Shown in pieces: positions 47,701 to 59,003 of a DNA stretch of 64,000 bases (positions are counted from its first letter, which is position 1; each line of letters starts with the position of its first letter). This DNA is from Litoditis marina (taxonomy: Eukaryota; Nematoda; Chromadorea; Rhabditida; Rhabditidae), in NCBI GenBank assembly GCA_964036275.1, contig OZ038436.1:21851904-21915903 (forward strand), in the 5' to 3' direction. The notes under the pieces were generated by a model, which was not told the origin of the DNA, ran no database searches, and saw only the letters and a list, made by a program, of their open reading frames with translations. The position numbers were made by a program, and so were the translations under genes.

Positions 47701-50700
47701 TCCTACTGAAACTTCTACAGTACGCTCTTGAGCTTCCAAATGACTGTTTCATAACGCAAACTTTCTCGATACGGTTGACGATTGTGATAGCAAATGGTGC
47801 GAAAGTTGTTATTCTTTCCGATTCATTCAAAACCAAATTAAAGTCTCTTGATCTTAGTGTAGGAGTCTCACTAGAAATGAGAGAGATTATTACCTTCAAT
47901 CTGAATCCCGTGCCACCCTCAAGACCTCTGAGTCGAACCAGTGAAGCCTTGGTTTCAATGGCATTCGCGTACTCCTGGTGGCCTTCCGGATAGTATTCTG
48001 AATCACAGAGCATTGTTTCAAGCTGTACAAACTTGAACAGAAAAAAAGTGTTGAGAAAACGTTATAGCATAGAACAGCAAACAAAATTGCACCTACCACC
48101 TATGCAACAGTTTTGATCCCGAAAATGTATGATTAATTGAATACTAAATATGGAGGTCAGGAAGCACGCTGATGTTTCTCATTGTAGATCGATGTCTCCC
48201 TAACTCTAAATGTTATACATTTTTCGGCTTTTAACACAGTTCCAACCTATATGATAGGTGATTCCGGTTCCCTGAGGGGGAAAGTAGGATATTGTGGCCT
48301 CGTGCTCCGTCGTTTCAATTGAGTCCAAAATCGGGGGATCGGGACCTAGAAAAGAGGTTAGAGAATAGCAATCCTTTTCCAAGAATCCTACTTTTAGTAT
48401 TGTGATTACAATCCTCACATCCACGCGAAGTACTTTTTGCAGGCTTGTTCAAGTGATGTTGCCTGATCTTAGAGTGATGCAATGAAATCAACCGAGACTA
48501 TTGTCCTTCTCGGTTCCCAATCTAGAATAAGTACCCAATTAGGCCCTTGAAGATCAAGACAAGGGCCGAAACGTCATACACCAACAAAGCTGTGATCGGA
48601 CTTGGTCGCGATGTGAACCCGCCGCTTAGGACATACAGACTTCGGCTGACTTTAGTTGTTCCATGAGATCTGTCAATAGGGTCCTCTATTTCCCCACCTC
48701 TCTCTTCGCATAAAACTGGAAATACAGTTCTAAATCTATTTCCGTATTACTTTATGGTGGTCTGTCTCAACTACACTAGGTTAATAAATGTCAAGATATA
48801 TTTTCCATGAGTAGTGCAGAGCGGGGAAAGAACCTATGAGGAAATTCTGATAGCCCGACTGTCTATCCCCTGCGCTATGCGAACTCAACAAAAATGTCCT
48901 TTCTCTTTCTCTCCCTCTCCCTCTCTCTCTGCCTCTCTCTCCTATATTCATGCTACATTCGCTGGTTTGTGTGGCAATAAGCTCTCGAAAATATACACAA
49001 TGACCGGCGGCTGTTGAGCGCGGATTCGCATTTTGCACATTCGGGACATTATAATACGAAGGCCAAACAGAAAGGACTAGGAGAGGTGTGTAAACGAGAT
49101 ATTCGATAGAACAAAGGACATATTAGATGAAAGGGGATAAACTGGCTGTGCAAATGAAATCTCTGAAATACTATCCCTTATTTGAAATTTTAAGCATGCC
49201 ATTGGAAATGAGTAGAAGAATAATCGAAAAATATAAAAAGAAAGAGAGATAACAGAGATGGATAGAGGGTTCGTGAAATAAATTGAGTAATACGACATGT
49301 ATGCCGAAAACTGCGAAAAAAAACCCACCAACACGGTTTGAAGAGAAAGAGTTGGGTTTTGTGCGCTTTTTGTTGACAAAGGTAACAAAAAAAAATGATA
49401 ACTAACTACTGAAATAGGTGAGTTCGGTAACGTTCTTCCTGCTTCCCTCGGCCGTGATAGCAGAGAGGTAGATGGTGTATTCGGTGGCAGATATGGTCCC
49501 ATTCAGAAGAGCTCGACGCGTGTTTCTGGAAAAAAAATGGGCATAGAAAAAATCATGATTTTATATTTATATTCAGTATTATTTAGTTCATTTATATGTT
49601 TCGAGGTGGTGTTCATATATTCATATTCATGTCAAAAGTGGGAAACACACCAAATATCTGTGAACAACGATGTGCAAAATTGCTAGTTTCCTTGTTAACT
49701 TACATTTTACGGTCTATCCGAGTTATTTCTGATGGTGTCAGATAGAGAATTAGCGAAATAGTTCATTTTCAAATGGTCAAACCTATGGCTGCATTTTAAT
49801 CAACATCTCACTTTATATTTACCAGTTCAACGTTGGTTTTCTCTGTAATGTTCTTTTTCTCTGTTTCTGTAAGTTTTCTCGTAAAATGCAAACACCATGA
49901 GAATCCATGACAAGCAAACAAACAATTCATGATAATTCAAAAACACAGTTTCAAGATTCCCCGATTTTGCAGAAATGAACTCTGCCTCTTGCTCTTTTCC
50001 TTTTAGGAAAAAATCGGGGAGTCAGCAGTATTTGTCCCATTTTATTTGATCCCTACTTGAAGTGTCAATATAAAACGGGAAAATAGACCACCCACATGTA
50101 TTTCACACCAATATAGAAGGCGAATTATGGTAAGAAACACATACTACTGTGCAAGTAGGCCTAGATTATTGTACAGAATCACTACCTCAAATATAACTGT
50201 TCACAACTTTTCAGTGTATACAGTGTAATTGCACTAACTGAAGATGAATTGTATCAAAACTGAGGTGCTAGTACATCGAGAAGCAGTGAACAAAGCACTA
50301 TTCAAATCATAAACATACCGAAAAACGTTAAATCTGAGTTATACTAGAACTCAATTGAATAGTCACGTAAAGTGAGCATTCTAATGAGGCATCGTGTACT
50401 TTATCATTGCACGTTTCTTAGTTCTGCTGTGTTTATCATGTTTCACGTGACTGTGCAATTGACTAATAGTATAATGCGATTACAGCCGGTGAACTTACCC
50501 AGCCAACGAGGTTCCGGCGGGAGGAGAACCAACGGGCGGTGAATAGTCGATGACGTAGGCCTGTGCATCCGGTAATATGTACGGAGACCAGTCAACAAGA
50601 ATGGAAGACGCCGAAAGTAGCTGGAAATTGTATGTTCACGATTCAAGATCAATTTTCGACACTGTGAAAATAAAGTCTGTTCATTAGTTTGTTCAAACTG

Positions 50701-51410
50701 TTGCACCCCGCAGGTATTTAGAAATTAACAAAAACATAGAGATCCGAATATAAGGCTTATTATACATGTTTTTCCCAATTTCCCCCAATAAAAGAAGTTA
50801 CAAGTTTTTTGAGTGGTCTGAATAGAGTGTTGCTTAGTCCGCATAGACCAAAAGATCAAGCACTTGATAGACAGGCAGCTGATTAGTACAAGCGCATGCA
50901 CTATATTCGTCGATTGGACAAATTGGACAGAGTACTGTACATCTCACTTTATGATGTGCCGTTTTTCAAAAATCAAATGGAATCAGTGATGGTGTAACTT
51001 CGAGAGCTTTACATAGGGGAACTCCAATGATAGGTTGTGTAGTTTGAACTCGATACAGACAGTAATTTACAAATTTTGACGAAAAACAACGAGTTGAAAC
51101 TGCGAACATAGCGGAATAGGGTAACATACTTTATTCGAAAAAAGCGAACCATGTACTTTTCCGTTTTCAGCGTTCTACTTTGGTTTCCTTCTCAACAATT
51201 TGTTCGACAAATCGCTGTATCGTAGTTAAGTTAAGTATTCTAAACGGTTAACAGAGCACCCACAGACGACAAGTTTCGTGAACGGCTTATGAACACATCT
51301 AAGTCTGTTTTCTCACGTACGCAACGTATTCGAGAAAAATGATAGAGAAGGATGGAGGAAGGTAGAGAAATGGAATAAGAGAGGGAGAGGGAGAGGGAGA
51401 GGGAGAGGGA

Positions 51411-51478
<68 letters not shown>

Positions 51479-51533
51479 AGTAAATCGGAAGCCTTACCTT
51501 TAAGCTAGCCAGTAGCAGGCAAATATTCCTCAT
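38734..51533 (-). CDS. Multi-FN3 cell-surface protein, R3 phosphatase ectodomain-like, no catalytic domain
   Basis: Twenty-four exons join in frame to about 908 aa: 51498-51533, 50499-50620, 49410-49525, 48247-48345, 47894-47997, 47300-47369, 46259-46393, 45944-46051, 45535-45643, 45137-45245, 44758-44846, 44392-44515, 44019-44115, 42978-43120, 42553-42700, 42145-42307, 41766-41875, 41469-41574, 41038-41213, 40598-40731, 40309-40379, 39726-39825, 39321-39459, 38734-38852. Two N-terminal FN3 domains, a Ser/Ala then Thr-rich mucin-like linker (exons 7-10), then four to five FN3 domains. Exons 20-23 ([43 protein letters not shown]) resemble the membrane-proximal region of R3 receptor phosphatases (DEP-1/PTPRB). 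The end is [11 protein letters not shown], a hydrophobic run, then stop: a GPI signal or a tail-less membrane anchor. Exon 1 ([12 protein letters not shown]) is the least certain part, since domain 1 lacks its first strand. Confidence 0.85.
39967..40168 (+). repeat. Dispersed element with tRNA-like module, plus copy
   Basis: Begins TATAGTCCTCGCCAACGGAA, then GGTACTGTATATCTCACTTT, then a tRNA-like part at 40064-40135 (A box TAGCGCAGTGGTTAGCGC, B box GGTTCGATTCC) and the tail ATTTATAAATTTGGCACCCC. It lies in an intron of the FN3 gene. The T-stem is imperfect (GCAGG/CCAGC), so no functional tRNA is expected. Confidence 0.75.
43289..43891. mobile_element. Non-autonomous hAT-type MITE with 8-bp target duplication
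   Basis: The terminal inverted repeats are TAGGGTTGTTAA and TTAACAACCCTA. The flanks carry an identical AAAGCTAT (43281-43288 and 43892-43899), an 8-bp target-site duplication as hAT transposases make. The interior is filled with direct and inverted ACTCGAAAA/TTTTCGAGT repeats that can fold extensively. No transposase frame. It is inserted in the FN3 gene intron between exons 13 and 14. Confidence 0.85.
48542..48575. repeat. Hairpin followed by GAAACGTC
   Basis: GGCCCTTG and CAAGGGCC are perfect arms around ten bases, directly followed by GAAACGTC. Similar hairpin-plus-CGAAACGTC blocks are found in terminal regions of some animal retroelements. The surrounding 300 bp is GC-richer than the intron around it. 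No element boundaries were found. Confidence 0.3.
50340..50473 (-). repeat. TATACT-ended MITE, copy 1
   Basis: About 134 bp with imperfect inverted ends: TATACTAGAACTCAATTGAA at the left and the complement of TATACTATTAGTCAATTGCA at the right. CAGTCACGTGAAACATG and ATTAGAATGCT lie inside when read on the minus strand. It is inserted 25 bp from the donor of FN3 gene exon 2. Confidence 0.75.
51375..51475. repeat. (GA)n microsatellite
   Basis: GGGAGA hexamers pass into a pure GA run in the first intron of the FN3 gene. Confidence 0.95.
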
Positions 51534-53030
51534 TCATTCACTCGATCCTCTTAGAATACGAAATAATAAAATAGTTTTCACGATGGTATGGCAGAACAAT
51601 TGGAAGACTGAAGTGGTTTGATTCTGAAAACGTGCTGATTAAAATAGGATTTAACAACAAAAATGAACTCTGAAACAGAACTTGTTAGGACAATACATAA
51701 AATTAAGTTGATTTTATGTACTATTTAGAATAGAATAGAATAGAATAATTTATTAAAATCGCAAGTGAGTTCAAAAGTGTGAATACAAAATAAATGCAAA
51801 ATGGTTGTTGCGAAAGAATTTCGTAAGAGTAGTGCAGGAGATACTTCACTAACTACAAAGATAGTTCTAGAAGAGTATTAACTTATGAGAATTGGATTTA
51901 ATAGCAGGCGTAAACAACAACAAGGTTACGGTGCCCAAACTAACTGAATGACTGAAAATGTGCATAATGAATAAATATGTGAAGACCTCGGAGGAAGGAG
52001 ATATGAAATGGACGAATATGAAAAATGAAATTTAGCAGCCAACAAGCAGACATCATAAGCACGATACATTAGTGATAAAAAACAACAAAGTACTTTTTTT
52101 GAGTTTCAAGTTCACAGATATGTGGCCAGTGAGAAGAAAGAACACTTCCAAAAAAAGAACTTTTCGATGTGGAAAAAAATGACAAAAACATGTATTGAAC
52201 ATAAACCTCAACATAAACCTCAATTCAAGACTGAATTAACAAGTTATCATTCACACAACGGATAGAGTATACTGTAGTTCTGTCTTCTGCTGTGATGTCG
52301 TACTCGGGTATCCGCTTACTCAGATAATGGTAGAATTGATCGCGAATCTCGAGAAGTTGTTTACTTTACACGTTCCCAACTATACCCCAAGAAAGCAGTA
52401 GTCACGGAAAACGTGAGAACATGTGAATAATTATAACTATGGATCGATAGAACATGCTTCCCGATTTGATATGTGACTTTCCATAGGGGTAGATGTGGCA
52501 CTAAATAAATGAAAGAGCGACAACATACATTTTACAATTTTTTGGGGGTTATGTAAATTCACTTGACATAAACACGGGAATGAAGTTAATAAAATGATTA
52601 GCAAGAATGTCGTTCTGTAGTTATCGATATTTGAAAGACGAGAACACGTGAAATTCTTGGTTTTCTAAATCTGAACAGTTTCGAAACTTCACAACACTAG
52701 AAAAGTTAAGAAATAGCAGATGAACTGGTAGACTTCGGAATGAGCGTTTTATAAGATAAAAAAAGTGAATGAAAATTTTGAATGAAAAATGTATTTATTA
52801 CTTTGTTGAAACCATACAACGCTTTACAGCAAATAAAGTGAACCAGAGACCAGACAGAATACTGAAGAAGATGAAAAACGGGATAGGAATTCGAAATATG
52901 TGCTGGTGTGATGATCAGTGACCGCTTGTCCTTTTCGGAGTGGGTTGAGGGAGAGAGGGAAGGGGGGGGGGAGACACTTAGCGGGGGGTGAATTGAGCCG
53001 TCCGGACGGTCTCACGCGGCAGCAACCGGA
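51534..53030. other. Upstream region of the FN3 gene, no gene recognised
   Basis: AT-rich sequence with an AGAAT pentamer run near 51727. If the FN3 gene has a further 5' exon encoding the missing first strand of domain 1, it should lie here; I could not identify one. Confidence 0.4.
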
Positions 53031-53031
53031 G

Positions 53032-54080
53032 ACCGGTCAACCGGACAACCCGCCCTCCGGTGACACATGCCTGAACTGTTTGCGCAGGCACATGCGCATA
53101 TACGTAACAGCAATACGTAAGTAATACGTAATCAAGCTCGGCCTTAACTATTCGCGCAGAAACATGCGCGAGTAAAACGCAAGTACGCAGTACGTAATAT
53201 GCGAGTAATGAGCTCGAAGCGTGAGAAGGAGTGCGACAGCTACACAAGTAGGTCAAATCTTGAAGCGCACGTTAGTTATTTACACGGTGACACATGCGCC
53301 AGCTCAACTTGCGTTCATTTCAAGCAGAATTTCGCGGAAAATAAATATCCCCGGCAATATTTAAATAAATTTAATATCGGTAGTGCAATTTGAGAGTATG
53401 TATGTAGATCGGCCCAAAAAAGGTTCGAATTAGTCATGCTCTCACAAGTATACTGTTGGTCAATTGTCACGTGAATGTGTAACACAGCAGATCTCAGAAA
53501 CTTCCAATGAAAAAGTGCACCATGCCTTATTAGAATGCTAACTTTGCGTGCCTATTCAACTAACTTAGAATGCTAACTTTGCGTGCCTATTCAAACCGGA
53601 CAACCCGCCCCGCTGACACATGCGCCGGCTGAACTGTTTGCGGAACACGGTCCGTTTCATAACTGGACACACGCGGGCAACTCATTCCAATGGCCGCACT
53701 TGTGATACATGTAGAGTTCACTAGTTTCAAAGCAGGCCAGTATGGTGTATGTTGCTGTATCCCGCTGTGTTTGTACTTTGATCAGGTTGTCTTGGTCCAC
53801 TCATATATTATACCATGTGTCGAGCTCCAACTACAACGAAGATCTGGTAATTCCCTATATGGGATGACAGTTGTAGTTTGGTCTTCGCTTGCTAATCCCG
53901 CTCAGGAATTGCCACAGAACAACAGCGTGATCAAACTACAAACATAGCAGAATACCACAGAATGTACATTTACCGCCCTCCTCTGAACTGTTTGCGGAAC
54001 ACAACCCGTTTCATAACTGGAATACACACGCGGGCAACTCTCACACAATGGCCGCACTTGTGAAATGCGCGCGTAGCATG
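53032..54080. repeat. Three dispersed copies of a GC-richer repeat
   Basis: Blocks at about 53032-53100, 53595-53720 and 53968-54080 share CCGGACAACCCGCC, TGAACTGTTTGCG, CCGTTTCATAACTGG, ACGCGGGCAACTC and AATGGCCGCACTTGTGA in the same order, with different internal losses. No open frame is conserved. Confidence 0.7.
53449..53595 (+). repeat. TATACT-ended MITE, copy 2 (truncated)
   Basis: Starts TATACTGTTGGTCAATTG and includes GTCACGTGAA. The right part TTAGAATGCTAACTTTGCG is duplicated in tandem, and the right terminus is missing where another repeat begins. Confidence 0.65.
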
Positions 54081-54428
54081 TATATAGGGGGAACCACATC
54101 AAAGTTGTAGTTTGATCTATAATGCACATCAAATTACAAACACAGCGGAACAGTACAAAATGTACAGTTGTTCACATAATGCGATTAATGCCCGATTCAA
54201 ATATCACTGTAAAAGTAATTGACTCGTATGTAATAGAAAATATAGCGCACGCGTTACATGACTTTGAAAGTCTATATATATAATTTGTCAGGTAATCGAT
54301 ACTAAATATCAGAAGTTGACAGATATATCATCAAGATATACACACACTGAATTTGTATGTAGAAAATATTACTGGAACAATTTACGTAAAAAAAAGCAGT
54401 AAGAAAGCACTTAACTACTGCACGTCAT

Positions 54429-54559
54429 ATATACTGTTAGTCAATTTCAGAGTCACGTGAAACATGTTAAACACAGCAGAAAAAGCGTGCTATGACGAAA
54501 TACACGATACCTCATTAGAATGCTAACTTTACGTGACTATTCAATTTACTTCTAGTATA
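54429..54559 (+). repeat. TATACT-ended MITE, copy 3
   Basis: Runs from TATACTGTTAGTCAATTTCA to CAATTTACTTCTAGTATA, with both ends present and the same interior as copy 1. Confidence 0.75.
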
Positions 54560-57029
54560 TCAGTTCTCATATTATACGTAAAACATGGATTCTATAATCA
54601 ATAGTTGCTGAACCTAAAACTAAAAAGTGTGAATATGCAACATCTTTTCAAGGGAGAAGCTGAGAATAGATGAGCATAAAAAGTACAACATAGCAATGTT
54701 GGCGTGCGTGGAGGCGCGAAATTTGAAACCCTGCGCGAAAACAATTTCTTCGGTCACTTTGCATTGAGCATGGACAAATAGAGAAGATGAACCACTTAGA
54801 AATGGGGGTGCGAGGTGTGAAGAGGGGCTCATGCTAACCGATATATACTATCAGCTGTGACGTATTTAGACTCTACAACAAAATACAATCCAATATATTA
54901 AACAGTGTACTCTCTCTACACTTAAACGACACTTAAACTTTTTTAGGAATCCCACGGCAACTGAACACGTCCAGTAACCTCTTTTCACAGAAATTCTCGT
55001 ACATGACACAGGTGAACTGCTGCGAAATATATTATTTTGTAAATCTCCTGCCTTCTGACTGTTAGATAGAAAACGTTGTGAGCGAAAGATACCAAATATG
55101 TTGAGCATCGAAAAACAATATTTCATACCATCACGCACGAATGATAGATGAAAAGATTGCATTCAGAAAAATTCAGACTTCCAACGAGTGGTTTTCCGAG
55201 GTCTGCCTAACTGAGCTGGTTTTTAGTTGGGTACGTTTTCAAGAGCGACACTTCACCATCAATCTTCCGATATATATTCACATTTATAGAAACTTGAGAA
55301 ACAACAACTAGAATATTGACAAATCTGAGAACAGCACGAGAATACAAAAGTGTAACAACGATACCAAATTTGAGCTTCACAAAGGAAATAAATTGAAAAG
55401 AGGAAAACCCAAAATGAATACTAATGCTAGACTGAGAAAATGAACTTCTGACCGTCAGATGGGAATGTGAACATAGTGTTTCCTAAGAGGGTCCGCCTCG
55501 TTGTTAACAGCAGATTATGACCACTTTTCACGGGGGGCTGGTCCTCCGGTCAACAAAACATTCCGGACGGTCGCCCCACGGATAAACCGTTGCGGAAGAC
55601 GGCGGAAAAACGTAATCAATAGATCGAGCAATCGCTATATTTACGGATTTGGAACATAGAAGGAAGATTATGATACTTATTAGCTGAATTCCTAATCTGA
55701 TATGGCCCTTCAGTTGTAGGAGGAAGGAGAAGAGCATTACATGTTGGCTGAGAAAAATCCGTTGGCTCAACATGTTTCTGATGCTCAAAAAATGGTGAAT
55801 CGGAAAACGTATTGGTGTTGGTCGGGTTTATTTCACTGAGTCATGTTTTGAACAGGGTATTCTATCCATTTTTTGTTGATCCTTTCTTTGGAGAGGAAGA
55901 CTGTTGTAGTCTGTTTTTCTCTGAACCTCGGAGTTTTTGCTTTTTGACACCAGGACATTCTTCTCAAAACAAATCGGATAAGGCCGTGTTTTTCGTCATT
56001 CTAAAGTAATTACAGCCACGCCTAAGCAAACGTGAGTGAACGTGTCTTCAAACTATTTCCGGGATGGGAGCAACTATGAAATTGAAACATCACTAGTTTC
56101 CTATTCTCACAACTGCTCGGTACAATCATCGTTTCCATTGTGCAATACTGCGAAGTGCAGATCATACAACGAGCGCGTAACAGAGTGAACTACAGTCTAC
56201 ATCTTATTTTTATCTTCCATGTCTCCATGTTATCGTAATTGGAGTACCATATGTATATACCAACGTGGAAAGACACGAGTTCAATCGCGAATAAACATTC
56301 TAATATATTGTATTCTATCGTGCTGTAGGACTCACTTCTATTTCACATTTCTATTAGACAGCTCTATTTGTTCGAATCCATCGTCATGTCATACTGTACT
56401 TTGCAATATTGCGAAACTTTGTGGCAGGATTTCGTTCTGTGTTTGTAGTTTCACCGGAATTCTATTATAGAGTTCGCTCTCTCCAAACCAAGCTCGTACA
56501 GTGTATTTTCACCATCATCCTCTGTTTGTAGTTTGATTGCATTCAATTTCAAGACCAAACTACAACGAAAGACTACAAGTTCAGACCGTCTGATAAAGAG
56601 TGTTTCAGTTGTAGTGTGTCGGGTGTGCGATCCCTTCCTTGTTCTTTCTCTCCGGACCAGTCCCGTCCCAGTCTATTTGCCCCTGTCCCGTGTATTTCGG
56701 GAATATTTGACATGAACGCCAATACTAATTGGCACCTCGGCACAAATCCATAAATTCAACAATTGCACTGAGATTTGGGGTACTGAGGAATAGTGTCGGA
56801 ACATAGTGTGGAATTATATAAAAATGTAATCCGATTTGACTTTGAAAAAACGCTCAAAGTAATATACAACGTTGCCGCTCTCCATCACAGTTTTCACAGG
56901 TTACAACGCCTGATTTCCATATATTTTACACTATAGGAGGTGATTTCACCGTGAATCTTACAGTGTAACTTGAAACATAGAGTTACCTATAAAATAATGA
57001 TTTATGAACATTTGCAACTGTATACACAG
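54560..57029. other. Intergenic, nothing firmly recognised
   Basis: AT-rich sequence with short frames only. It contains GTTTGTAGTTTGATTGC-type dispersed motif copies (about 56525) but no exon with acceptor, donor and family resemblance. Confidence 0.45.
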
Positions 57030-57274
57030 ATATGTGGCCCGACCCTGAAAATATATTTGATCAGAGTCGGTGCATTTATAATTTTAGTGGATCATTTTGC
57101 AGACTGTTGAACTCTTATGATAACAAGCCGAATCAGTTGTTTCGACCGATTGAAAATATGTTAAAATGTGCAAATCCGCTGGTACTTTTGAAAACAAAAC
57201 CAGAATTGCTGAAAAGCGTCTGCACAGCTGGAAATTATTCCATCGCTGGTGTTTGGTTACTACATTGTTTTTGA
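57030..57274 (+). other. Candidate exon of a cysteine-rich protein
   Basis: After an acceptor-like TATACACAG an open frame of about 80 codons reads MWPDPENIFDQSRCIYNFSG then FCRLLNSYDNKPNQLF, NMLKCANPLVLLKTKPELL and SVCTAGNYSIAG, ending TGA. Composition and Cys spacing look like a small extracellular nematode domain. No leader exon was identified. It may be a fragment of a gene or a relic. Confidence 0.3.
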
Positions 57275-59003
57275 TTATTTTCCTAGCTCTATCGAGCGAG
57301 ACATTTTAGGATCTGTGAGTTTTTCTCCAACAGTAGAGCCAACGCGTGTAAACCTAAAATGCCGGTGGTGGTTCTTGTAAAGTTTGAGCAAATTTCACAT
57401 GCTACAAACATACTGTTATGCATAAAACTAACTAACAAAACCACAGCGGAAAAGGTCAAAGTCTGAACAAATGCAGATTTTATCTTTCATCTTATCTTAT
57501 CGAGTCGTTCTGTTTTCTAACAGTAGAAATCGTCGTATTTCCTATTTCCTCGGAAATTTTGTTTCGCGTTTGTATAGTGTCTGACTTCTCACTTTCACGC
57601 CATCACAAATTTCCTGTAGGTTTTTGAACATTATTGAGGAAATAAGTTTGGATAGTTTGAGCAAATGTTGAACTACTACTGAATATCGAAGCCTGATAGC
57701 GTTGAAAATTATTGCACTGGAGCTTCAGCATATTACTGTAGAGGGGTATAAGTGCTTAAAACACACCATATGTGAAGAAAATTTCTAGAAATAACTGATG
57801 TTGTTTAGATGATCGTTCCTTCCCATCATTTTTATCTTGAACTGTTTTTAAAACTGTCTGTTCGCCACCTTTTCCGTTTAAAACCCAAAAAACTACCCAA
57901 ACGGGTCACACATTTGCCTACAGTTACTTTTACCTTCGAAACGGAATGTGTTAGTTTGAACTGTGAGTTTAGTACCAACTCTAAACACCAATATTCTTCT
58001 ATTGGAACAAAGCTTAGTACAAATGACTCTATGACATAATAACATGTATACTTAATAATTATTATGTTGTTACTCCCGACATCTTCCCAGTATCAATTAT
58101 TACTCCCGACATCTTCCCAGTATCAATTTATGTATGCTTATCGACTTTTTCACCAACTTCCCTTTTGGCAATATTTCACGTTCAAGCTCTCGTTTCGTTT
58201 TACACACTGTGTAATCAGTATTTTATTTTGTTTGATTGACTAAATAAATAAATCTTGTGAAATAAATAAATCTTGTGTAATAGACGGGTTGCTATAAGCG
58301 CGAAAGCATAGTTCTTTGAAAATCTCGGCAGAAAATGATTTTATAGGGCTTTCTATTTCCCAGCGCCTATACGGTGCATGTTGCCCCATCCTAATGTGTT
58401 TGTAGTTTGATTCAGAATGGCGTGTATCGGGTTCAAACTACAACAAAGCTATAGTCATCTCCCATATATAGGGAATGTTCGAGGGAGGTCAGCATAAAAC
58501 TGTCCATGTTGCCTGTGTTTGAACTGTACTGGGTAACTGCTGTGTTTGGAGTCTGATCACGCGTCATTCTGAACGTAAATTGCGAATATTATTGTGTGCA
58601 CATATAAAACCACGAAAATATCATAGTAATTACCTGTAAACTTTATCACGAAATATTTCATCATCAGTATAGTTGCGCTACTTTATGGTTTACGACTTTA
58701 TGGTTTATGGTGTTTAAAACTTCCTGAGGAGAAAATTAAGTACAGAAAATATATATTTTATTTGTGTTCTTCTAGTTAACTGTAGTCTTACCCTTACGTT
58801 TCAAGTTTGAACGTTAGGTTCACAAACACATCTGCCTAAGCCACTCTGGATCATAATCGATTTTTTTAATGTAATCTACTTCATAATTTATTCGAGAGAT
58901 ACAACTTTGTTTCATAGTAGACTTCATGAGAAGCAACGGTAACAAAATTTCTCCAATTTGATTTCCTGAAGAATCAATAAGAATTTATTCCATTTATAGT
59001 CAA
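57275..59003. other. Intergenic, upstream of the transporter
   Basis: Contains a short tandem duplication at about 58071-58128 (ACTCCCGACATCTTCCCAGT twice), AATAAATAAATC repeats near 58245 and a dispersed motif copy near 58391. A 76-codon frame from 57809 has no supporting feature. Confidence 0.45.

Noticed and set aside
51240..51533. 97-codon frame reading SLSLSL after the FN3 start
   Set aside because: Only the first 12 codons before the GTAAGG donor are taken as coding; the rest is the GA microsatellite in the intron.
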